Positions 6,201 to 11,897 of a stretch of DNA of 11,897 bases are shown in pieces. Within the stretch, counting starts at the first letter, position 1. The number at the start of each line of letters is the position of its first letter. The notes beneath the pieces were generated by a model that saw nothing but the letters and a program-made list of their open reading frames with translations, was not told the origin of the DNA and did no database searches. Origin of the DNA: JBFWNZ01 sp050250795 (lineage in GTDB: Bacteria > Pseudomonadota > Alphaproteobacteria > UBA8366); contig JBFWNZ010000090.1 in NCBI GenBank assembly GCA_050250795.1, positions 1 to 11,897 of the forward strand. Reading direction: 5' to 3'. A program made the translations under genes and the position numbers.

Positions 6201-8396
6201 TCAGATCAATCGACGGACGATATCGAGCAGATTGGACTGATCGAAAGTCGACTTCTGCACATAGGCGTTCGCTCCCAGCCGCAACCCCTTCTCCTTGTCC
6301 TCACGGGTTTCAAGCGCCGTCACCAGGACGATCGGCAATTCGCGCAGACGGGCATCTGCCCGGATGCGCGCCGTCAGGTCGAAGCCGTCGAGGCGCGGCA
6401 TGTCGATATCCGAGACCACGATATCGACATCCTCGCTGTTGAGCAGGGTCCACGCATCGATGCCGTCGGCGGCAACCTTGACCGAGAAGCCGGCCGCTTC
6501 GAACAGATGGCGCTCCATCGTCCGGGTCGTTATGGAATCGTCCACCACCAGAACGCGGAAACGCCGCAACCGCCGCCTCTCGGTCTTGCGCGGCCCTGGC
6601 CGCCGGGGCGACCGGCGCGTGGACCGCAGCAGGTCCGAGGGTCGCAGGATCAGCGACAGGTCGCCCGAACCGAGCAGGCCCACCGCGGAGAAGTTGCGCA
6701 GGCGGACGATCGGCCATCGGAACTCCTTGACCAGCGCCTCGGCGTCGCCGACGACCTCGTGCACGGCAAATGCCGACGAGGTCCCCCCATGCGCGATCAC
6801 CACGCATTGGCGCGGCAGATCCTGCTCGTCGGCGGTTCCGAGATCGAGGACATCGGCGAGCGACGCGAACGGAATCGTGCCGCCATCCCAGCTGAGGAGA
6901 CGCCGCCGCGCGGCCAGTTCCAGAACGTCCGGCGCGATGCGGATGGCGCTCAGGACGGCCTCGCGCGGACACAGGAACTTTCGGCCTCCGGCCGACAGAA
7001 GCACGCCCTGGAACGTCGCGATGCTTTCGGGGATGACCAGCGTCACGGCCGTGCCGAGCCCTGGCGTCGACGTCACGTTGATCTGGCCGCCGAGACGTTC
7101 CACGCGCTCGCGCACCACCGACAGTCCAAGACCGTGTCCCGACAACGTCGTGACGACCGCGCTGGTGCTGAGACCGCTCCGGAACAGCAGGTCCTGGGCG
7201 TCCGCGTCCGATATGCCCGCCGCCTGCGAACGGGAAACCAGACGCAGGCGCACGGCGGATTCCTTGACCTTGGCGAAGTCGATTCCCCGGCCGTCATCCT
7301 CGATCCGGATGGCGATGCGCCCGCTTTCCAACCGCTCGAAGGACAACCGAACCGATCCTTCCGGCCGCTTCCCGGCATCCCGTCGCATCTGGGGCGGCTC
7401 GATTCCATGATCGATCGCGTTGCGCACAAGGTGGATAAGCGGGTCCTTGATGTATTCCAGCACCTTGCGGTCGATCTCCAGCCCCGTCCCGACAGCATTC
7501 CAGATCACCGACTTGCCGACTTGTTCCGCAACGTCGCGGACCATCGTGGGAAAGGCCTCCACGATGCTCGCCGCCGGCAGCATCCGGACTCGCCGCAACT
7601 GGTCGAACAGATCGTCGGCCGCGTTGCGAACCAGCCGATGGTCGCCCTCGAACCCGCGAAGCAGATCGCGCGCCTGTTGCTCCAGCGCGGCAAGCGAAGC
7701 CCCGTATTCGGTGCGCCGTCCGTCGCCGAATCCTTGCTCTGCTCCGGCCGTGACGCGCAGCCGGCCGAGGCCTTCGATAAGCTGCTTGAATCCGCCGATG
7801 CGCTCGGCCAGCGAGAGCTTGGGGGCGAGCAATGCCTCTGCGCCGAGGATCAGATTGTCGATCCGGGTCAATTCGACCCGGATCGTGTCGGTGCCGGCAC
7901 GCAGGCCGGCGGGCGCCATATCCCGGCCGGCCGGCCGCGCCACGGCCTCAATCGGTTCGCGCATCTCCACCGCATCCTGCGCGATCTCGCGACGGACGGG
8001 GACTGGTTCGGGGGCCGCAGGCGGCGGGGACGGGCGGCCCGTCCCACTCTCCGGCGCTTCCAGGGATGCAAGGCGGGCGACGATGGCCACGACGCCTTGA
8101 CGCAGTGAGTTCAACGCCTCGGCCGTGAATTGCGTTTCGCCGCGAGTCAGCCGCCGTAAATCGGATTCGCTGTCCTGGCACAGGCTTTCCACCGCCTTGA
8201 GGCCGACAGACCGCGCCGCGCCCTTCAGGGTATGCATGGTGCGGAACAGCGATTCGAGGCGCGCAGCCGTGTCCGGCGCTGCCGGATCGTTCATCAGCGC
8301 TTCCATATCCGTCTCGATGGCACGGATATGGTCTGCCGCCTCCGTCCGGAAGGTTTTCAGCAGCCTCGCCTTGAGCTGTTCCGACCGGTCCGCCAT
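6201..8396 (-). CDS. cheA: Hybrid chemotaxis histidine kinase CheA with C-terminal receiver domain
   Basis: The central kinase of the array, 731 residues from ATG 8396. Domains: Hpt (P1) 5-108 with H55 in TMHTLKGAARSVG; Pro/Ala-rich linker 112-165 in place of the P2 CheY/CheB-binding domain; long helical P3 168-285; ATPase P4 286-457 with N326 and H330 in HLVRNAIDHG, G1 EDDGRG (366-371) and G2 GHGLGLSVV (420-428); CheW-like P5 459-595; basic linker RRSPRRPGPRKTERRR; receiver 614-731 with D619/D620, D663 in VVSDIDMP, T693 and K715. The fused receiver is as in WspE, FrzE and CheA3, and may replace or buffer a free CheY. GTG 8399 is an alternative start (GTGA overlap), but GGGG at 8405-8402 is 5 nt from the ATG and only 2 nt from the GTG. 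The ATG overlaps the receptor stop as TGATG. Confidence 0.94.
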   Translation of the reverse strand: MADRSEQLKARLLKTFRTEAADHIRAIETDMEALMNDPAAPDTAARLESLFRTMHTLKGAARSVGLKAVESLCQDSESDLRRLTRGETQFTAEALNSLRQGVVAIVARLASLEAPESGTGRPSPPPAAPEPVPVRREIAQDAVEMREPIEAVARPAGRDMAPAGLRAGTDTIRVELTRIDNLILGAEALLAPKLSLAERIGGFKQLIEGLGRLRVTAGAEQGFGDGRRTEYGASLAALEQQARDLLRGFEGDHRLVRNAADDLFDQLRRVRMLPAASIVEAFPTMVRDVAEQVGKSVIWNAVGTGLEIDRKVLEYIKDPLIHLVRNAIDHGIEPPQMRRDAGKRPEGSVRLSFERLESGRIAIRIEDDGRGIDFAKVKESAVRLRLVSRSQAAGISDADAQDLLFRSGLSTSAVVTTLSGHGLGLSVVRERVERLGGQINVTSTPGLGTAVTLVIPESIATFQGVLLSAGGRKFLCPREAVLSAIRIAPDVLELAARRRLLSWDGGTIPFASLADVLDLGTADEQDLPRQCVVIAHGGTSSAFAVHEVVGDAEALVKEFRWPIVRLRNFSAVGLLGSGDLSLILRPSDLLRSTRRSPRRPGPRKTERRRLRRFRVLVVDDSITTRTMERHLFEAAGFSVKVAADGIDAWTLLNSEDVDIVVSDIDMPRLDGFDLTARIRADARLRELPIVLVTALETREDKEKGLRLGANAYVQKSTFDQSNLLDIVRRLI
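6400..6430. repeat. Perfect 11-bp inverted repeat inside cheA at the receiver phosphorylation site
   Basis: ATGTCGATATC (6400-6410) is exactly repeated in inverse as GATATCGACAT (6420-6430) with a 9-nt loop. It lies over the codons for DVDIVVSDIDM, which include the phosphoacceptor Asp663. The symmetry is largely produced by the peptide repeat VDI/DID being encoded with GAT-ATC and GAC codons. It may therefore be coincidental, but the stem is the strongest I noticed in the window. Confidence 0.6.
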
Positions 8397-10522
8397 CACC
8401 GCCCCATCGCATGGCCGCTCTGGGTCGCGGTCTGTTCCAGCAGCCCGGACAGGCGCTGGGCCAGGGCGTTCAGATCGCGGGCGGCGCGTTCAACCTGTTG
8501 GGTTGCGGAGACTGTCTGGACCGAGGATTGCTCGATGTTCTGCATCGCCAGCGCAATCTGATCCATGCCCGCCTCCTGCTGCTCTGCCGAAGCCATGATC
8601 TGCTGAGCAGCCTGCGATGCCTCGCGCAAGCTGTTCTCGAGCGTTCCGATGGCGCCGCCCGAACGCTGTGCCACCCCCACGCCGCCCTCGGCCGCCTTGA
8701 CCCCCTGTTCTGCTGCGATCACGGATGCCTGCGCGGATTTCTGGATATCGGCGACGATCCGACGAACCTGTACCGTCGCCTCCTTGCAGCGTCCGGCGAG
8801 CTCCTTCACTTCCGCCGCGACGACCGCGAAGCCGCGCCCCGCCTCTCCGGCCTTGGCGGCCTCGATTCCCGCATTCACGGCGAGCAGGTTGGATTGTTCC
8901 GCCAGTTCGCCGACGGTCGCATTCACCTCGGCGATGGCCTGCGCCTGTTCGGTGAAGGCAAGTATCCGCTCCGCCAGCGCTTCCATCCGAAGCTTCGCTT
9001 CGGAACTGCCGCGAATGCTCTCATCGACCGAACGGCGCCCGTCCGCCGCCGAGGATTCCGCCCGTTGCGCGAGTTCGGCCACGGCGCGAGTCTTGCGGGC
9101 TGCCATCTCGGCCGACTGCCGGACTTCCGAGACCGTCGCGGCCGTCTGACGAACCGCCGTCGCCTCTTCCGATGTGGCGGACACCTGCTGGCTGGTCGCC
9201 GCGAGGATCTCGCTGGCCGCCGCCGTGACGCTCTGAACCGCCTCTCCGATCTCCGCAACCAGGCGTTCGATCGCCTCGACCATGCTGTTCAGGCCAAGGC
9301 CCAGGCGACCCAGTTCCCCTTCCGCCGTCATCGTCGCGCGAGCCGAGAGATCGCCCTCCCGAACCCGAGCGGCGATTCGGTTGAACTCGCTGACGGCATT
9401 CTCCAGGGTTGCAGAGTTGCGTCGCTCAGCCTCAATACGGGTTTGCAGCGAAGCAGCCATACCGTTCACGGCGCGGCCCAATACGATCAACTCCTCGGGT
9501 CCCGCCTCCGGTGCCCGGCGTCCTAGATCGCCTTCGGCAACCGCTACGGCAACACTCCGCAGCGCTTCGATCGGCCGCGAGACGAACACCACCATCGCGT
9601 AGGCGATAGACAATCCGACCGCCAGTGCGGCCAAAAACCACCACGCCGCCGTCCGATAGGATTCGATGATCCTGTGATCGATCTCCGAAAGCGGCTGCGT
9701 AACCCACACCTTCCAGCCAATGCCGGACACAGTGGAAAATCCGGCTAACCGAGCTTCACCGCCGACCGCGTTATAGGAGGCAACTTCGCCTCTCTCACTC
9801 GCATTCACGATGGACCAGATCGCCGTCCCGGAGAGGTCCCGCTTCTCGCGGTCGAATTGCGGATCGCCATGGACGATCGCGGTGCCATCGCCGCTCGTGA
9901 CGACGGCATAGCCGGCCTTGCCGTGGCGATAGTCGTCCATCAGCGACTGCAGGTTATCGACATTGATCCCGGACACGATGATCCCGCGTATCGTGTCGTT
10001 CGGTCCCAGCACCGGCACGGCCATCGCCACGATCGGCTGCTTGACGGCCCGGCCGATGATGACCGCGCGGTCGATGGCCGCCTTCCGCGTCCGGATCACC
10101 TCGCGGATATACGCCCGGTCGGCGTAGTTGGTGCCGATCCCTGCCGGATCGTGGGTCACGGCATCGCCCGTCATGCGGATGCCATCCGGTGTCGCGACGA
10201 AGATGCCGGTCGCAAGGGGAAAGTGCTTCAGCGCGCGGCCGAGCACCGGCTCGATCGCGCCGCGGTCGAATGTCGGCAACGCGGCGAGATGCTCTGCCGT
10301 CGCCAGCAGATACTGCATCCGCGCCTGCAGGAAGTCGTCCAGGCTGACCGCGAGATTGCGCGCGAGAAGACCGTTCCGGCCGAGTGCCTCTTCCGTCGTC
10401 AAGCGGCGGAACTCGACCGCCGACGCGATCCCCAGGACACCCGCGGACACCACGGCGCCAAGCAAGGCCGCACCGATCATGAGGGTCTTGAGATTATACG
10501 TCCTCGCCTTCCCCGAACTCAT
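8396..10522 (-). CDS. Methyl-accepting chemotaxis protein with dCache-like periplasmic domain and two HAMP units
   Basis: The transmembrane receptor of the system, 708 residues. TM1 is about 13-36. The periplasmic ligand domain 40-285 has dCache-type features (YADRAYIREV at 133-142, then KQPIVAMAVPVLGPNDTIRGIIV at 161-183, split here only for description). TM2 is about 292-315, followed by HAMP 315-365 and a second HAMP-like unit at 373-425 with GDLSARA. The signalling domain is 430-700; its hairpin tip at 542-576 reads EQSNLLAVNAGIEAAKAGE then AGRGFAVVAAEVKELA, which contacts CheA and CheW. The tip departs slightly from the consensus (S544, V549, G552). The C-terminus HAMGR lacks the NWETF-type tether for CheR/CheB. 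It lacks the aromatic pattern of amino-acid-binding dCache domains, so the ligand is unknown. ATG 10522 overlaps the cheW stop as ATGA, with AGGGG 7 nt upstream. Confidence 0.93.
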   Translation of the reverse strand: MSSGKARTYNLKTLMIGAALLGAVVSAGVLGIASAVEFRRLTTEEALGRNGLLARNLAVSLDDFLQARMQYLLATAEHLAALPTFDRGAIEPVLGRALKHFPLATGIFVATPDGIRMTGDAVTHDPAGIGTNYADRAYIREVIRTRKAAIDRAVIIGRAVKQPIVAMAVPVLGPNDTIRGIIVSGINVDNLQSLMDDYRHGKAGYAVVTSGDGTAIVHGDPQFDREKRDLSGTAIWSIVNASERGEVASYNAVGGEARLAGFSTVSGIGWKVWVTQPLSEIDHRIIESYRTAAWWFLAALAVGLSIAYAMVVFVSRPIEALRSVAVAVAEGDLGRRAPEAGPEELIVLGRAVNGMAASLQTRIEAERRNSATLENAVSEFNRIAARVREGDLSARATMTAEGELGRLGLGLNSMVEAIERLVAEIGEAVQSVTAAASEILAATSQQVSATSEEATAVRQTAATVSEVRQSAEMAARKTRAVAELAQRAESSAADGRRSVDESIRGSSEAKLRMEALAERILAFTEQAQAIAEVNATVGELAEQSNLLAVNAGIEAAKAGEAGRGFAVVAAEVKELAGRCKEATVQVRRIVADIQKSAQASVIAAEQGVKAAEGGVGVAQRSGGAIGTLENSLREASQAAQQIMASAEQQEAGMDQIALAMQNIEQSSVQTVSATQQVERAARDLNALAQRLSGLLEQTATQSGHAMGR

Positions 10523-11184
10523 GCCACGTCCCCTTCTCCCTTACCGCCCTGAAGCGGCATCTGAACCTCTTCGTCGACGATCAGCCTGCTGTCCCCGACG
10601 AGATAAGCCGCATCGAGCACGACCCGGGAATCGTCCGTCAGCCCCCGCATCGCCGGATGCGTGTCGCCTCCAGGCTCCACGGAGACCGGGCGTATTTCCT
10701 TGATGGGAATCTGGAGAATGCCCGCCACGTCGTCGGCCGGGATGCCGATCCAGGCGCCATCCGCCGCCACCACGATCATGAAGCGGCCGTTCTCCTCGGC
10801 ATCGCCGCCGATCAGCCGGACCAGCCGGATCGCGGCAACGACCGCGCCCCGATAGTTGAAAATGCCGAGCAGCAGGTCCGCACCGCCCGGCAGCGTCAGC
10901 AGCTGGGGCGAATCGACAACCTCCTGCACTTGGTCGACAGGCACCGCGTAATGCTCGCCGGCCAGCGCAAACCCTACGAACGCACCGATCTCGCCCCTGT
11001 CGTCCCGGCGCTCCGGAGCGGCCAGTGCCGCGGCCCGGCGCACCAGCAGCTCCTGCTCGGCCCGGGGGTCGCTTCGCGCTTCGGCAGCCACGGACGCTTC
11101 GATCGCCGCCAGACGCCGATGCGTGGCCGCCCAGTCGAAGGACCGAGACCCGGCGTCAGAATCGCGATGAAACTGATTTGTCAT
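10519..11184 (-). CDS. cheW: CheW-like scaffold protein with N-terminal helical extension
   Basis: Adaptor that links the receptor tip to the P5 domain of CheA; 221 residues from ATG 11184, longer than the roughly 150-170 of a minimal CheW. The CheW fold covers about 66-203, with FVGFALAGEHYAVPVDQVQEVV, a central LLGIFNYRGAVVAAIRL (the conserved NxRG turn) and LDAAYLV near the end. Residues 1-65 form a charged helical extension with WAATHRRLAAIEA and LVRRAAALA, a form I associate with CheW proteins of alternative chemosensory operons. Upstream in-frame ATGs (11193, 11199, 11238) exist, but GAGGA at 11197-11193 lies 8 nt before ATG 11184. The gene overlaps cheR by 29 nt and the receptor by 4 nt. 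Only one cheW is visible; another could lie beyond the right edge. Confidence 0.9.
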   Translation of the reverse strand: MTNQFHRDSDAGSRSFDWAATHRRLAAIEASVAAEARSDPRAEQELLVRRAAALAAPERRDDRGEIGAFVGFALAGEHYAVPVDQVQEVVDSPQLLTLPGGADLLLGIFNYRGAVVAAIRLVRLIGGDAEENGRFMIVVAADGAWIGIPADDVAGILQIPIKEIRPVSVEPGGDTHPAMRGLTDDSRVVLDAAYLVGDSRLIVDEEVQMPLQGGKGEGDVA

Positions 11185-11897
11185 CGCTCTCATCCTCATC
11201 GAAGACCGCGTCCGCCAGGGCGCTGCGAACCAGTTCACGCATGGCTCGGGCCGTCACACCGTCCAGCGAACCCACAATCTGCTGGTCCGGAACGCCCTCC
11301 AGTTCATCGAGAATCCGGCGCATATGGCGGATACCGGATGCGGGTTTGCCGGTGCGCATCAGCAGGCCGGCCATCAGGAATCCGATTTCCGGGCAGTCCG
11401 GCTTCAGGTAAAGCCCCTGACGGGCCGCCTGCATTGCGGTCTCCAGATCGCCGGCTTCGGCATCGATGGCCGCAAGCAGCGCATGGGCTTCGTGAGACAA
11501 GGGGTCCGCCGCCAGGGCCGTCTCGCACAGCGTGCGCGCCTCGCGGTGGCGCCCTTCGTTGGCGAGGCATTGCGCCCGATCCAGCGCATATGCGGCGCCA
11601 TGGGCCGGCGTCGCGTCCGGCCGAATGGGCGGCGCGGCCGGTACAGGACTTGCCGCCGGCAAGGCCGCCGTATGCGACACTGCCGGCGCAGGCTGGCCGC
11701 CGGATTGGAAGAGGATGGCATCGGGCAGGTTGACGGCGCGCAGCGGTCGGAACAGCTCCGCGCTCGCTTCGGCGGGACTGACCGCGATCCACCCTTTCGG
11801 CGCCAGCGCCGAGATGAGCCGCGCGGCGATCCTCTGCTGGCTCTCCGGCGGGAAATACATCAGCACATTGCGGCACAGGATGAGATCGAAGCCGCCC
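11156..11897 (-). CDS. cheR: CheR-type receptor methyltransferase with TPR repeats (partial, N-terminus beyond right edge)
   Basis: CheR uses S-adenosylmethionine to methylate receptor glutamates. Only the last 246 codons are visible. They open with GGFDLILCRNVLMYF, the late motif of the CheR catalytic domain, followed by about 45 more domain residues with LAPKGWIAVSPAE (CheR 'L.pgG.l.lg..E'). A Pro/Ala-rich linker (roughly 11710-11595) leads to tetratricopeptide repeats over about 11590-11300: helices such as ALDRAQCLANEGRHREA, then ADPLSHEAHALLAAIDAEAGD and LYLKPDCPEIGFLMAGLL. The tail is acidic (DEDESDD). TPR-fused CheR proteins include WspC and FrzF. The TPRs may localise the enzyme to a receptor that lacks a pentapeptide tether, as here. 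It is the most upstream gene seen of the operon and overlaps cheW by 29 nt. The promoter lies outside the window. Confidence 0.92.
   Translation of the reverse strand, partial: GGFDLILCRNVLMYFPPESQQRIAARLISALAPKGWIAVSPAEASAELFRPLRAVNLPDAILFQSGGQPAPAVSHTAALPAASPVPAAPPIRPDATPAHGAAYALDRAQCLANEGRHREARTLCETALAADPLSHEAHALLAAIDAEAGDLETAMQAARQGLYLKPDCPEIGFLMAGLLMRTGKPASGIRHMRRILDELEGVPDQQIVGSLDGVTARAMRELVRSALADAVFDEDESDDKSVSSRF
11193..11197 (-). promoter_or_regulatory. Ribosome-binding site that decides the cheW start
   Basis: GAGGA on the minus strand, inside the cheR coding end, sits 8 nt before ATG 11184. It makes the longer in-frame starts at 11193, 11199 and 11238 less likely. Confidence 0.5.

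Noticed and set aside
7924..7937. GC palindrome made of overlapping GGCCGGCC units in the cheA linker
   Set aside because: It lies in the Pro/Ala/Gly linker, where GGC and GCC codons readily create such symmetry; no sign of function.
6039..8108. Long open frame of 689 codons on the plus strand, antisense to cheA and cheB
   Set aside because: It is a GC-driven shadow frame: the minus strand here encodes CheA and CheB with all their catalytic motifs. The antisense product is rich in Arg/Pro/His/Gln with no recognisable domain and no convincing ribosome-binding site.
11649..11663. Inverted repeat CTTGCC-GCC-GGCAAG in the cheR linker
   Set aside because: Short and inside the Ala/Pro linker codons; no adjoining start, stop or T-run to suggest a role.
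10657..11733. Plus-strand frame of 358 codons antisense to cheW and cheR
   Set aside because: Arg/Pro/Ser-rich shadow over two well-supported minus-strand genes.
1..11897. Search by eye for CRISPR arrays, tRNAs, rRNAs, insertion sequences, phage genes or toxin-antitoxin pairs
   Set aside because: No regularly spaced repeats, transposase motifs, terminal inverted repeats or tRNA-like folds were seen; coding density is near complete outside 625-804.

Overview
The window is GC-rich and tightly packed. Its gene families and arrangement point to an alphaproteobacterium, most likely of the Rhodospirillales/Azospirillum type. That placement is inferred from protein style and gene order, not from a marker gene.

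Layout: (1) Positions 1-624, minus strand: the N-terminal two-thirds or so of a TRAP-transporter periplasmic binding protein (DctP family), cut by the left edge. (2) Positions 625-804: a divergent intergenic region with weak promoter-like boxes and two short inverted repeats. (3) Positions 805-2037, plus strand: an MFS exporter of the fosmidomycin-resistance (Fsr) family. (4) Positions 2047-11897, minus strand: a six-gene chemosensory operon that meets the fsr gene tail to tail with only 9 bp between the stop codons.

The operon reads from right to left: cheR with TPR repeats (5' end outside the window), cheW, a two-transmembrane chemoreceptor with a dCache-like periplasmic domain, a hybrid cheA with a fused receiver, cheB, and a 1030-residue soluble hybrid histidine kinase (REC-GAF-GAF-PAS-HisKA-HATPase-REC). 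Four of the five junctions overlap (4 to 29 nt) and the fifth is a 13-nt gap holding the next ribosome-binding site, so the genes are almost certainly co-transcribed and translationally coupled.

How they may work together: the receptor senses a periplasmic ligand and controls CheA through CheW. CheR and CheB set receptor methylation. CheA can phosphorylate its own receiver, CheB, and possibly the N-terminal receiver of the hybrid kinase. The window has no separate CheY, CheD or CheZ, no flagellar gene, no diguanylate cyclase and no DNA-binding regulator. The set resembles 'alternative cellular function' chemosensory systems: Wsp (CheA-REC, CheR-TPR, CheB) and especially the Che3 system of Rhodospirillum centenum, where a hybrid CheA3 and a hybrid kinase CheS3 act together in cyst control. 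The kinase-to-kinase architecture, with an output that cannot be seen here, is the most interesting item. No RNA genes, insertion sequences, CRISPR arrays or phage genes were seen.
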